From contig NZ_CP100350.1 of the NCBI RefSeq assembly GCF_024204685.1, positions 3,684,501 to 3,748,500 of the forward strand: DNA of 64,000 nt. Direction: 5' to 3'. Made by a program: the position numbers and the translations under genes. The stretch comes from Gilvimarinus sp. DA14. GTDB lineage: Bacteria > Pseudomonadota > Gammaproteobacteria > Pseudomonadales > Cellvibrionaceae. The notes below the pieces were generated by a model. It saw only the letters and a program-made list of their open reading frames with translations, did not search any database and was not told the origin of the DNA. Positions 11,746 through 22,131 of the stretch are shown here, one piece after another; position 1 is the stretch's first letter; each line of letters begins with the position of its first letter.

Positions 11746-12726
11746 ATGCCTGATGCCAGTCAAACGCCCGCCGCTCTGTGGCCAGACTTTTTTACCCAGC
11801 AATTGCGCCAGGATGCTGCAAAGACTTTCGATATCGATGAGCTCAGCGCCAAGTTTGCCGCCGAGCTAGCTTTGCCTGAGCCGTTAGCGCAAAGCTTGTG
11901 TGCGTTGTACCAGCCTTTAGCTGCGCATTGTGCTAGTGCCAGGGGAAAGGGCACTTATGTGGTGGGCGTAAACGGCGCCCAGGGAACCGGAAAATCAACC
12001 GCCGCCAGTATTTTAAAAGTATTGCTGGAAGCGGTTTACGGTCTTAACGTTTGTGCGCTGTCCATCGACGATTTATACCTCTCCCGTGCGGCAAGAGCTG
12101 AGCTCGCTCGCGACACTCATCCGTTGCTGGCAACGCGCGGCGTTCCCGGCACGCACAATTTACCCCTCGCCCTTGAGACTTTTACGCAGTTAAAAAAAGC
12201 CGGCGCGCAGCAGCTTACCCCGATTCCTCGCTTTGATAAGTCTCAGGATGATTGCGTGAGCCGCGAGCTGTGGGACACAGTGCAGGGTCGTCCCGACATC
12301 ATAATTTTTGAGGGCTGGTGTGTGGGGGCTAGAGCGCAGCGCAGCAGCGATTTGCAAACACCCATTAATGCCCTGGAAAAAGAAGAAGATATCGACGGCC
12401 ATTGGCGTCGCTATGTCAACGATGCCCTGGCCGATTATCAGGCGCTATTTGCCCAAATAGACTTGCTGGTAATGCTAAAAGCGCCGTCTTTTACCCAAGT
12501 GCTGGAGTGGCGTCAGCTGCAGGAGCAAAAACTGCGAGACTCGTTAACTGACGCACAGCTGCAACACTCGCGAGTGATGAGCGCTGCGCAGATAGAGCGA
12601 TTTATCGCCCACTATGAGCGCTTAACTCGCTGGATGCTCAGTGAGATGCCCGCCCGCGCTAATATTGTATTAGAGTTGGCAGAGAACCATCAGGTGGCTG
12701 CCATTCAATGCCATATCAATCACTAA
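11746..12726 (+). CDS. D-glycerate 3-kinase (GLYK type, P-loop kinase)
   Basis: This 326-residue P-loop kinase carries Walker A GAQGTGKS (77-84), the ALSIDDLYL segment, THPLLATRGVPGTHN, the IPRFDKSQDD block and a Walker-B-like IIIFEGWCVGAR. These are marks of the plant/yeast-type glycerate 3-kinase family related to uridine kinases, which makes 3-phosphoglycerate from D-glycerate. The start is set by AAAGGAGG 7 bases upstream of 11746. It is first in an operon with a glycosyl-phosphoglycerate phosphatase (26-base gap) and synthase. With the GH13_18 phosphorylase nearby, it would recycle the glycerate released from glucosylglycerate. The family name is firm; the in vivo role is inferred from context. 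Confidence 0.8.
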   Translation: MPDASQTPAALWPDFFTQQLRQDAAKTFDIDELSAKFAAELALPEPLAQSLCALYQPLAAHCASARGKGTYVVGVNGAQGTGKSTAASILKVLLEAVYGLNVCALSIDDLYLSRAARAELARDTHPLLATRGVPGTHNLPLALETFTQLKKAGAQQLTPIPRFDKSQDDCVSRELWDTVQGRPDIIIFEGWCVGARAQRSSDLQTPINALEKEEDIDGHWRRYVNDALADYQALFAQIDLLVMLKAPSFTQVLEWRQLQEQKLRDSLTDAQLQHSRVMSAAQIERFIAHYERLTRWMLSEMPARANIVLELAENHQVAAIQCHINH

Positions 12727-12752
12727 TAATCAGTTAATAATGGAGCTTTATT

Positions 12753-13595
12753 GTGGCAAAGCCTATTGCCGTGTTTACCGACCTTGACGGTACTCTGCTG
12801 AATCATCACGACTACTCGTATGCCGACGCCCTGCCTGCGATTAATCATTTAAAAAAGCAAAATATTCCCCTGGTTTTGGTGTCCAGTAAAACCCAGGCAG
12901 AGATGAGTGCCCTGTGCCAAGAGTTGTCGCTCACCAGCCCCTATGTGTGTGAAAACGGCAGCTTAATTGTAATGCCTGCGCCAGAGCGTCAAAGACTGGG
13001 GGTAGAGCTGGAAAACGCCGAACAACAGGGCGATGACTTTTTAATTTATCGCGGTGCTAATCGTGAAGAAATTGTGCGTATTTTGGCGCAGCTAAAGCGG
13101 ACTTTTTCTTTTACCGGTTTTGCCGATATGAGTGTGCATGATGTGGTCAACTGCACCGGGCTCAGCGAGCAAGCGGCCGCTAAAGCGATGACGAGAGCCG
13201 CCTCAGAACCACTGCTTTGGCATCAAGATGAAGCGGATCTTGCTGATTTTGCCCAACATTTGCGCAAGCATAATTTACGCGTGCTCAAAGGTGGGCGTTT
13301 TTATCATGTGATGGCCACCTGTGATAAAGGCGATGCGGTACGCTATTTGCTGAGCTTGTATGAGTCCTATTATGGGGCAAGGGTGGCGAGCATTGCGCTG
13401 GGTGACAGCCCCAATGACCTGCAAATGCTCAAAGCGGTGGATCAGTCAGTGGTAATGCCGCACCCGGATGGAACCTACATGCACGATGATAGTTTAACTA
13501 ACGCTATTCGTGCACCTTTTGAGGGCGCTCGCGGTTGGCGCGAGGGCGTCGAGGAAGCCTTAGCCGGCTTAACAGAACATGAGGAAGCACCATGA
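12753..13595 (+). CDS. Mannosyl/glucosyl-3-phosphoglycerate phosphatase (HAD superfamily)
   Basis: The 280-residue Cof-type HAD phosphatase has motif I FTDLDGTLL (nucleophile Asp), VLVSSKTQAEM (motif II), a cap domain, then the KGGRFYHVM and IALGDSPNDLQML motif (metal-binding Asp). The KTQAEM, CENGSLI and FADMSVHDVV pieces are characteristic of the mannosyl-3-phosphoglycerate phosphatase family (COG3769). It should remove the phosphate from glucosyl-3-phosphoglycerate to give glucosylglycerate. It starts with GTG behind GGAG, and its end overlaps the synthase start by four bases (ATGA). The neighbouring enzyme is a GpgS-type synthase, so the glucosyl rather than mannosyl substrate is likely. 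Confidence 0.85.
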   Translation: MAKPIAVFTDLDGTLLNHHDYSYADALPAINHLKKQNIPLVLVSSKTQAEMSALCQELSLTSPYVCENGSLIVMPAPERQRLGVELENAEQQGDDFLIYRGANREEIVRILAQLKRTFSFTGFADMSVHDVVNCTGLSEQAAAKAMTRAASEPLLWHQDEADLADFAQHLRKHNLRVLKGGRFYHVMATCDKGDAVRYLLSLYESYYGARVASIALGDSPNDLQMLKAVDQSVVMPHPDGTYMHDDSLTNAIRAPFEGARGWREGVEEALAGLTEHEEAP

Positions 13596-14812
13596 GTGAC
13601 TTTTTTCAAAACGGACGTATCGGTACCCTGCATAATCTGGGCGATCGACCCATCGAGGAGCTTGAAGCCGAGCTAATGGAGTGGGGTAAACAAAAGCCCA
13701 TGTGCCTGGTGCTGCCTTGCTTGTATTCTGAGCTGGAAGGCCCGGCAATGGATAACATTGTCGAAGAGCTGTCCAAGGTGCCTTTTCTGGATGAAATTAT
13801 TATCGGCCTGGATCGCGCCGATGAAGAGCAGTATAAAAAAGCGAAAAAATTCTTCGCTCGCCTGCCGCAAAAACACTCTATTTTGTGGAACGATGGCCCA
13901 CGCTTAAAAGCCGTGGATCAAGTGTTGGATGAAGTGGGCTTGGCGCCGCAGCAACTGGGTAAAGGTCGTAATGTTTGGTACTGCCTGGGTTACGCGCTGG
14001 CCAAAGGGCGCGCCCGCGCCGTCGCCCTGCACGACTGCGATATCGTCACCTACAAGCGCGATATTGTCGCCAAGCTGTTTTACCCCATAGCGCACCCAAC
14101 GTTTAACTATATGTTCTGTAAGGGCTATTACTATCGCGCCGCGGGCGGCAAATTAAACGGCCGAGTCAGTCGTCTGTTAGTCTCACCGCTGGTGCGCGCA
14201 CTGCAAAAAGTGTGTGGCCACAATAACTACCTGGACTTTATCGACAGCTTCCGCTACCCGCTTGCCGGTGAATTTTCCATGAGCATGGATGTGGTCAGCT
14301 CCATCCGTATCCCCAGTGACTGGGGCCTGGAAATCGGTGTGCTCTCAGAGGTGAATCGCCGCTACTCCGACGAGCGCGTATGTCAGGTAGACATTGCCGA
14401 CGCCTACGACCACAAACATCAGGACCTATCCGCCGACAACCCCGACGGCGGTTTGTCCAAAATGAGCACCGATATCTCTAAATCCTTTTTCCGTAAACTA
14501 GCCATTAACGGCGTGGTGTTTACCCCCGAAGTCTTCCGTACTCTTAAGGCCAGCTACTATCGTTTAGCTCTGGACTTGATCGACCGCTACCACAATGACG
14601 CGGTGATTAACGGTATGAAACTGGATCGCAACAAAGAAGAAGAAACCGTTGAACAATTTACCCAGTGCATTATGCGCGCCGGCGAAAAGTTTCTGAACGA
14701 TCCCACCGAACGCCCCTTTATGGCCAACTGGTCACGGGTATTAAGTGCGGTGCCGGATGTGTATGAGCGTTTGCTGGATGCGGTGGAGAAGGATACGAAG
14801 GAGATTAGTTGA
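13592..14812 (+). CDS. gpgS: Glucosyl-3-phosphoglycerate synthase (GT81)
   Basis: This 406-residue GT-A fold glycosyltransferase shows LVLPCLYSELEGPAMDNI, EIIIGLDRADEEQYKKA, GKGRNVWYCLGYALAKG and HDCDIVTY (the DxD-like metal site), then the conserved QPLAGE-like YPLAGEFSMS and DWGLEIGVLSE segments. These are hallmarks of GT81 GpgS/MpgS enzymes. It transfers glucose from an NDP-glucose to the 2-OH of 3-phosphoglycerate, the committing step to the compatible solute glucosylglycerate. It is the third gene of the kinase-phosphatase-synthase operon and overlaps the phosphatase by 4 bases. A terminator follows at 14919. Confidence 0.88.
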   Translation: MSDFFQNGRIGTLHNLGDRPIEELEAELMEWGKQKPMCLVLPCLYSELEGPAMDNIVEELSKVPFLDEIIIGLDRADEEQYKKAKKFFARLPQKHSILWNDGPRLKAVDQVLDEVGLAPQQLGKGRNVWYCLGYALAKGRARAVALHDCDIVTYKRDIVAKLFYPIAHPTFNYMFCKGYYYRAAGGKLNGRVSRLLVSPLVRALQKVCGHNNYLDFIDSFRYPLAGEFSMSMDVVSSIRIPSDWGLEIGVLSEVNRRYSDERVCQVDIADAYDHKHQDLSADNPDGGLSKMSTDISKSFFRKLAINGVVFTPEVFRTLKASYYRLALDLIDRYHNDAVINGMKLDRNKEEETVEQFTQCIMRAGEKFLNDPTERPFMANWSRVLSAVPDVYERLLDAVEKDTKEIS

Positions 14813-14824
14813 TAGAGGGAATGA

Positions 14825-14911
14825 CGGGTAACGGTAGACGGAGAAGGGGAACGTAATCGCGTCGGACGTCTGATGCGATGGAAAAATGCGGTACGCAGAA
14901 CGCTGAACGAA
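14825..14911 (+). repeat. Degenerate heptamer array downstream of gpgS
   Basis: Period-7 units read CGGGTAA, CGGTAGA, CGGAGAA, GGGGAAC (14825-14852), then CGTCGGA and CGTCTGA, and finally CGCAGAA and CGCTGAA (14894-14907). The array lies between the gpgS stop and its terminator, on the coding strand, as for the CGCTGAA arrays elsewhere. The CGTCGGA/CGTCTGA pair recurs next to the 16452 array. The rest of the 14813-15251 gap holds the terminator (14919), another array (15029) and no gene. Confidence 0.7.
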
Positions 14912-14918
14912 AAAGAAG

Positions 14919-14946
14919 GGGCAGACCTAAAGGTTTGCCCTTTTTA
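14919..14946 (+). terminator. Rho-independent terminator after gpgS
   Basis: GGGCAGACC pairs with GGTTTGCCC across a TAAA loop (nine pairs with one G-T), followed by TTTTTATT. It ends the glycerate kinase-gpgS operon. Confidence 0.9.
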
Positions 14947-15028
14947 TTGTGAAGTTTATGTGTAGAAGTGTAGATCTAATCTGACAAAAGACGTGACGGC
15001 GACTGTGTCAACATCGCGATAATTTTAT

Positions 15029-15083
15029 TCCGCGTTCCGCGTTCCGCGTTCCGCGTTCCGCGTTCCGCGTTCCGCGTTCCGCG
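15029..15083 (-). repeat. Heptamer tandem array, about 7.5 copies of CGCGGAA (minus strand)
   Basis: A period-7 repeat reads GTTCCGC on plus and CGCGGAA on minus. It sits between the gpgS terminator and the DUF1254 gene. Unlike the other arrays it is not directly downstream of a gene transcribed in the same sense. Confidence 0.92.
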
Positions 15084-15251
15084 CCAACATTAACGGCATC
15101 AAATTCAACCCCCAGGGTGTCATATCCTCATGTAAGGTATTACTATTTCGCGGTGACAGCAGGCGTTGGGCATTGTTTGTGGCTTAAGGGCAGTCAATGT
15201 GCAGCTATACTCCGAGCTGTTACCTACAAATTCAGCAAAGGAATTACTGAT

Positions 15252-16322
15252 ATGAAAAAATTATCCCTCTTATTTGCGGCTCCAGTAGCTCTGGCGCTGG
15301 CCATGCATACCCATGCCGATATCGCCCCCGGCTACGATGTTACCACCCCGGCAGACTTCGGCGTGTCCGATTATGTATATAAAGTCTCGGAAAGCGATTT
15401 TAATTTTAAGCGCAGTCTGGCAAAGGCACCGATCAACGAATGGGCCTATCAGAGCGATCTAAGCCGGGTTAAAACTCAACAAGTGATTCGCGAAAACCAG
15501 GATGGCATATACGCCAGTGCGGTGGTGGACGTAAGCAAGGGTGCCACATTTACGGTCCCCGAGGGGGATCACTATCAGATCATTCAGGTGATCGATATGC
15601 AGAATTATGTTGCCGCTGTAGCTTATGCTGGCGATAGCATTACCATTACTCCTGAGGATTTAACCTACGGCAATCACGTGTATTTGAATATGCGGGTGCC
15701 GATTCTGACTGAGGATAAAGGCGGCATAAAAGAAACCTTGCGCCTGCAGCGCTTGGCCACCATCGAGGCCAACTCGGCCAAGCCCTATGTCTCGCCCGAC
15801 TTTGTCCTGCCATTGGAAAAAACCGAAGAAATTCGTGCGGCCCTGGTTAAAGACGTAAAAGGCGGCGCGCTGACCCATACCCGTTATGTAAATGGCACCC
15901 CCTACACCTCGCGTCCGCAAGACCATTTATATGGTACCGCTTATGGTTGGGGTGGGCTGGGTCTGCCCGATGCCGCCTACTGGCCTTTTGCCAATAAAAG
16001 CAAAATGGTGGATGGCAAAATGCAGCCCTCCAGTGCTACCTTTACCCCACCGGACATTCAGGAAGAACGTGGCGGTTTCTGGTCAGTGACCATCTATAAC
16101 GAAGAGGGCTGGTTGGCTAAGGATATTTCCGCTATCTCTAACACCCAGGCCGAACCCAATGCGGATGGCACTTACACCATTCACTTTAACTCGCCAGGTA
16201 AAAAGAACAACTTAGAAACCTCCGCGCCTTTTGCGGCATTGTTCCGTTTTTACCTGCCGGACTCCAAAGAATCCGCTGTGCAGTACATCAATGATCACGG
16301 CGGCGAACTGGTGATTGAATAG
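15252..16322 (+). CDS. DUF1254/DUF1214 domain secreted protein
   Basis: The 356-residue precursor has a signal peptide (MKKLSLLFAAPVALALAMHTHA, cleavage near residue 22). The mature part contains the DUF1254 block (FTVPEGDHYQIIQVIDMQNYV, ITPEDL) and the C-terminal DUF1214 region (GGFWSVTIYNEEGWLA, then FNSPG and APFAALFRFYLPD). These proteins are periplasmic or secreted and of unknown activity. The true start is the ATG at 15252 behind AAAGGA; the frame opens earlier at 15117 without a signal peptide. It is a single gene with a shared bidirectional terminator after it, sitting inside the glucosylglycerate neighbourhood without an obvious functional link. Confidence 0.8.
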   Translation: MKKLSLLFAAPVALALAMHTHADIAPGYDVTTPADFGVSDYVYKVSESDFNFKRSLAKAPINEWAYQSDLSRVKTQQVIRENQDGIYASAVVDVSKGATFTVPEGDHYQIIQVIDMQNYVAAVAYAGDSITITPEDLTYGNHVYLNMRVPILTEDKGGIKETLRLQRLATIEANSAKPYVSPDFVLPLEKTEEIRAALVKDVKGGALTHTRYVNGTPYTSRPQDHLYGTAYGWGGLGLPDAAYWPFANKSKMVDGKMQPSSATFTPPDIQEERGGFWSVTIYNEEGWLAKDISAISNTQAEPNADGTYTIHFNSPGKKNNLETSAPFAALFRFYLPDSKESAVQYINDHGGELVIE

Positions 16323-16350
16323 TCGCTAGCAGAACCCCAAACGAAAAAAA

Positions 16351-16376
16351 GGCGAACCGCAAGGTTCGCCTTTTTT
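16351..16376. terminator. Bidirectional terminator between DUF1254 gene and GH13_18 gene
   Basis: GGCGAACC and GGTTCGCC form a perfect eight-base stem with GCAA loop, A-run before and T-run after, so it can stop transcription from both convergent genes. Confidence 0.9.
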
Positions 16377-16451
16377 ATTTCACAGCTTACGTTAGCAATT
16401 ATTGAAATTTACTTGATGGAGCATTCGCATTCGGCCTATCAGCAACAATAC

Positions 16452-16475
16452 CGTTCAGCGTTCAGCGTTCAGCGT
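16452..16475 (-). repeat. Short heptamer array, about 3 copies of CGCTGAA (minus strand)
   Basis: Three CGCTGAA units on the minus strand are preceded by the variant units CGTCGGA and TGTCTGA. The array lies between the GH13_18 stop (16498) and the shared terminator, on the coding strand of the upstream gene. Confidence 0.8.
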
Positions 16476-16497
16476 CAGACATCCGACGTTGCAGCCC

Positions 16498-18252
16498 TCA
16501 CTCCCCCAAATAATTCGTCAGCCACAAATTCTGATAGGGCTGCAACATTATTTTTCCGTATAAATCATCCACTGGTTGGCCGCTGATTAAATCGACCCAG
16601 CTTTCGGTACTGATTAGATTTAAATCCGACAGGCTCACCTCTTGCGGTTGGTCGCTCAGGTTATAAATACAAAAAATACTTTGAGTGCGGCGCATGCTCT
16701 GGCGCCAGAAGGCGAAAATTTCCGGACGGATATGCAAAGTAAATTGCGTGGCGTTGGGGTGGAAGGCCGGTTGTGCCGAGCGAATTTTTACCAGTCTGGT
16801 TAATTCATTAAATACGCGCTCGCCGGGGCCTCCTGGTTTGCTTAGGCGCTCGTCCAGATCGCTCAGGCTCCAGTTGCGACGGTTGATTGAGCGGTTATGC
16901 CCTGTGGTTTCTAATTTGTCGTAATCATTCGGTGTGGCAAATAGGGTGTGGATATAAAACGCAGGAATGCCTTCCACCGCCAGCATTATGGCTTGCGACA
17001 TAATCAGACGCTCTACTTGCCATTTATCCGTGCCGTTTAAGGTGCCTTTAAAGGCGTCGAACAGGCTGATGTTAGCCTCGTAAGGTTTGGCGTTACCTTC
17101 GGCGTCGGTGCGTGAGGAAATCTTACCGCCAAACGATTCCAGGGTGCTGAGCATTTGCCCCAGCTCTTCATCGCTTAATAGACCTTCTGCGGGGCGCAGG
17201 CCGATACCGTCGTGGCTGGCGGTAAAGTTTAGGTAAGCGCAGCCCACCGGCGGTGGGGGCATGCTCATCATCCAGCTTTTCAGGTAGGTGCAGTCGCCCG
17301 CGAGCAGGGCGTGAATCACCAGTGGTGGCAGGCTGAAGTTGTAGATAATGTGCGCTTCATTACTGTTGCCAAAGTAGGTTAAATTTTCCCGATTGGGCAC
17401 ATTGGTCTCGCTGATCAAAATCGCGTGGGCGTTTTTGTATTCGGTGAGCAGGCGAATCAGTTTTACCACATCATGGGTCTGGCGCAGGTGGATACAGGAG
17501 GTGCCTAGCTCTTTCCACAGAAAAGCTACCGCATCAAGCCGGATCCACTGCGCGCCTTCATCCAGATAGCGGCCAATAATACGCAAATACTCCAGTAGGA
17601 CTTTTTCGTTGCGAAAGTCTACGTCTACCTGGTCGTGGCTAAAGGTACACCAAACATGTTTTATGCCGTTCGCGGTATCGGTTTTGCGCAACAGCGGGCT
17701 GGTGCGGGGGCGCACGACATTTGACAGATCGTAGTTGGGGTCTGCCTCGACAAAATAGTCCCGCCCCGGGTCTTTGCCGTACTGGTAGTTGCGGAACCAC
17801 AGGCTCTGGCTGGAGACATGGTTAATGACCAAATCGGCCATTAACTTAAAGTCTTGTGCCAGGGCATTAATGTCATCCCAGTCGCCCAGGTCGGGGTCCA
17901 CCTGGGTGTAGTCGATTACGGCAAAACCGTCGTCGGATGAGTGGGGGAAAAACGGCAGAATATGGACTGCCGAAAACGTACCCTGGAGTTTTTCGTGCAA
18001 AAAGTTTTGCAGCGTATCTAAAGGCTTGTGCCCTGCTTCGCGTAGAGAGTTGCCGTAGGTGATCAGTAAGCAGTCGCGCTCGGACCAGAGCCTTTCAGGG
18101 GCAACTATGTCTTTGTTTAGACGTGGTCCAATAGCATCAAAACAGGCTTGGGTTAAGGCCTGCGGTTCGCAGTTTGGGTACAGCGTGGCTATCAGTGCGT
18201 GGATTTTTTGTTCGAGTTCGTCGATGGACAGGAAGTCTGTGGTCATTGGCAT
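16498..18252 (-). CDS. GH13_18 glycoside phosphorylase, probably glucosylglycerate phosphorylase
   Basis: This alpha-amylase-fold enzyme has 584 residues. Catalytic residues are nucleophile Asp240 (WIRLDAVAF), acid/base Glu282 (ILISETN) and transition-state Asp348 (TASHDGIGLRP), in the sucrose-phosphorylase-like arrangement. Classical sucrose phosphorylases have about 490-505 residues, whereas glucosylglycerate phosphorylases of the same subfamily are longer, about 555-580. With gpgS, its phosphatase and glycerate kinase next door, phosphorolysis of glucosylglycerate to alpha-glucose-1-phosphate and D-glycerate is the best reading; sucrose or sucrose-6-phosphate phosphorylase is the alternative. 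An ATG two codons in (18246) has better ribosome-binding spacing. Gluconokinase lies 46 bases upstream on the same strand and may be co-transcribed. Confidence 0.8.
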   Translation of the reverse strand: MPMTTDFLSIDELEQKIHALIATLYPNCEPQALTQACFDAIGPRLNKDIVAPERLWSERDCLLITYGNSLREAGHKPLDTLQNFLHEKLQGTFSAVHILPFFPHSSDDGFAVIDYTQVDPDLGDWDDINALAQDFKLMADLVINHVSSQSLWFRNYQYGKDPGRDYFVEADPNYDLSNVVRPRTSPLLRKTDTANGIKHVWCTFSHDQVDVDFRNEKVLLEYLRIIGRYLDEGAQWIRLDAVAFLWKELGTSCIHLRQTHDVVKLIRLLTEYKNAHAILISETNVPNRENLTYFGNSNEAHIIYNFSLPPLVIHALLAGDCTYLKSWMMSMPPPPVGCAYLNFTASHDGIGLRPAEGLLSDEELGQMLSTLESFGGKISSRTDAEGNAKPYEANISLFDAFKGTLNGTDKWQVERLIMSQAIMLAVEGIPAFYIHTLFATPNDYDKLETTGHNRSINRRNWSLSDLDERLSKPGGPGERVFNELTRLVKIRSAQPAFHPNATQFTLHIRPEIFAFWRQSMRRTQSIFCIYNLSDQPQEVSLSDLNLISTESWVDLISGQPVDDLYGKIMLQPYQNLWLTNYLGE

Positions 18253-18298
18253 GGCCCTATTGCAGGTCTTTGCCCACTATAACGCAAAACTTATGCCG

Positions 18299-18835
18299 CT
18301 AAACCCTTGAGCATGCTTGTTCAATACAGCTCTCGACTACCTGGGAGAGCGGCCGGTCAATATCAATACTGATTACGTCGGTTTCAGTTGTGCTTTCTTC
18401 CATACTGGCAAATTGGCTGTCGAGCAGCGAGGGCGGCATAAAGTGGTTATTGCGGGCATTGATGCGTTCGGCTATTAAGGCTTTGCTGCCCTTTAGGTAC
18501 AAGAACACCAGGTCGAAGGGAAGTTTGCGCAGTTGCTGACGGTGACTGCGCCTTAGCCCCGAGAACGCCAGGGTGCAGTTTTGACCGTTTTGAGCGCGGG
18601 TTGCCAAGTGTGCACAGATATTGTGCACCCATGGGATGCGCTGGGCATCAGTAAGTGGAACCCCGGCGGCCATACACGCTTTTGCTTCATCACTGTGGAA
18701 GTCGTCGGCATCCAAATACTCGTAGTTCAGCTGCTCGGCCATGGCTTTGGCTACACTGCTTTTGCCAGAGCCGGAAACGCCCATAACGATAACAAGTTGT
18801 GGTTGGTGTGTTGGGGCGCTGGGCGCTCTGCTCAT
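18299..18835 (-). CDS. gntK: Gluconokinase
   Basis: This 178-residue P-loop kinase has Walker A GVSGSGKSS (19-27), LDADDFHSDEAKACMAAGVPLTD (gluconate-binding region), IPWVHNI, the FSGLRRSHRQQLR segment and NHFMPPSLLDSQFASMEE, all diagnostic of bacterial GntK. It makes 6-phosphogluconate from D-gluconate. It is divergent from a GntR-like LacI regulator, with an operator-like half-palindrome in the gap (18869). In this cluster the gluconate is likely to come from cellobionate phosphorolysis by the GH94 enzyme. Confidence 0.92.
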   Translation of the reverse strand: MSRAPSAPTHQPQLVIVMGVSGSGKSSVAKAMAEQLNYEYLDADDFHSDEAKACMAAGVPLTDAQRIPWVHNICAHLATRAQNGQNCTLAFSGLRRSHRQQLRKLPFDLVFLYLKGSKALIAERINARNNHFMPPSLLDSQFASMEESTTETDVISIDIDRPLSQVVESCIEQACSRV

Positions 18836-18868
18836 AGGGGGTTCTCGGCTGCTTCAAGTATCGGCTTA

Positions 18869-18884
18869 ATGATAGCGCAAACAT
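18869..18884. promoter_or_regulatory. Imperfect LacI/GntR-type operator in the gntK-gntR gap
   Basis: ATGATAGCGCAAACAT shares its first ten bases exactly with the perfect palindrome ATGATAGCGCTATCAT upstream of the symporter gene (26271). The right half differs at two positions. It lies between the divergent gntK and regulator starts and suits autoregulation and control of gntK. Confidence 0.55.
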
Positions 18885-18929
18885 TTGTCATTGTGCTACC
18901 ATAACGCCTTTTTATAAGCTGGAATAACT

Positions 18930-19967
18930 ATGGCTGGCCGCACTCGCAACTCCTCTTCAAAACGCGCTACTTTGGCCGATGTGGCTCGGCTGGCTAACGT
19001 CAGTGCAATTACAGTATCGCGAGTGTTAAATCATCCCGATAAGGTTTCGGATGATCTCAAGCGCCGAGTGCAAGAGGCTATTGAAAATCTGGGTTACATT
19101 CCCAACCAGTCGGCCAGCTCCCTCGCCTCAGCGCGCTCACGGGTCATCGGTGTTTCTATTCCCTCGTTGTCAAATATTGTCTTTAACGATGTTCTGCGTG
19201 GCATTTACGATGTGGCCGGAGCCAATGGCTATAAAGTGCTGTTGGTGGATACCCATTACTCGCCGCTGGAGGAAGAGAAAATGGTCCGCACACTGCTCAG
19301 TCAGTCGCCCGAGGCCATGATTATTACCGGCGGCGATCAGACCCGTGCCTGCCAGCGAATGCTTGAGAGTGCCGCTATTCCAGTGGTGCAGATGATGGAA
19401 ATTTTGCCCAACCCGCTGGATATGAACGTGGGTTTTTCTCACTATCAGGCCGGCTACGATGTCGCTGTATCCCTGCTTGAGACGGGCTGCAAGTCGTTAG
19501 GCTTTATTGGCGCGCGCATGGATATGAGGGTGCAGCAGCGTATGGCGGGTTTTGTCCGTGCGTTGGAAGAGCGCAATGCGTATCAGCCCGACTGGATTGC
19601 CACTACGCCTGAGCCTTCTTCCATTGCCCTGGGGGGCGAGCTGTTGCGCAGTTTAATCAGCAGCTCTGCGGGAGCCATTGACGGTATTTTTTGCTGTAAT
19701 GATGACTTGGCGCTAGGCGCTTTGTTTGAAAGTCAGCGTATGAATATAAAAATTCCCACCGATCTGGCGCTGTGCGGCTTTAACGATTTCGAAACCTCGG
19801 CGTTTGTTAATCCATCGCTTAGCAGCGTGCATGTGCCACGCTTTGAGATGGGAGTAAAGGCCGCGCAAATGATTCTGGACCAGTTAGAAGGAAGGGCACC
19901 TGTGAGCAAGAAGGTAGATATTGGTTACGAGATTGTGATGCGTCAGTCTACAGCGGTGGCGAAATAA
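18930..19967 (+). CDS. gntR: LacI-family regulator similar to gluconate repressor GntR
   Basis: The 345-residue protein has an N-terminal LacI helix-turn-helix (TLADVARLANVSAITVSRVLNHPDKVS) and hinge helix, then a periplasmic-binding-like effector domain. Segments such as VIGVSIPSLSNIVFNDVLRGIYDV, IPVVQMMEILPNPLDMNVGF, LGFIGARMDMR and DGIFCCNDDLALGALFESQR track E. coli GntR closely. The probable effector is gluconate or a related aldonate. It is divergent from gntK and ends at a strong terminator shared with the xylanase gene. The same operator sequence before the symporter gene suggests that it also controls that unit. Confidence 0.82.
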   Translation: MAGRTRNSSSKRATLADVARLANVSAITVSRVLNHPDKVSDDLKRRVQEAIENLGYIPNQSASSLASARSRVIGVSIPSLSNIVFNDVLRGIYDVAGANGYKVLLVDTHYSPLEEEKMVRTLLSQSPEAMIITGGDQTRACQRMLESAAIPVVQMMEILPNPLDMNVGFSHYQAGYDVAVSLLETGCKSLGFIGARMDMRVQQRMAGFVRALEERNAYQPDWIATTPEPSSIALGGELLRSLISSSAGAIDGIFCCNDDLALGALFESQRMNIKIPTDLALCGFNDFETSAFVNPSLSSVHVPRFEMGVKAAQMILDQLEGRAPVSKKVDIGYEIVMRQSTAVAK

Positions 19968-20009
19968 ACCCCCGCTAAATCATCTAAACCGTTAGTTGCG
20001 TTTGGAGCA

Positions 20010-20052
20010 AAAGGCCCGGCAAAGGAAAAAGGTTTTCCTTTGCCGGGCCTTT
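20010..20052. terminator. Strong bidirectional terminator between gntR and GH10 gene
   Basis: Perfect 20-base inverted arms (20010-20029 and 20033-20052) with a three-base loop lie between the convergent regulator and xylanase genes. The arms include GGCCCGGC and its complement. Confidence 0.85.
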
Positions 20053-20056
20053 CCGG

Positions 20057-22033
<1,977 letters not shown>

Positions 22034-22131
22034 AAACAGGACCGTATTATCACTATTATTGTGTACTTACAGCCAACTCTAGCGTGTTTTGGTCATTTTT
22101 ACTATAACGCTGATGTGATCGCGCAGCCGGT

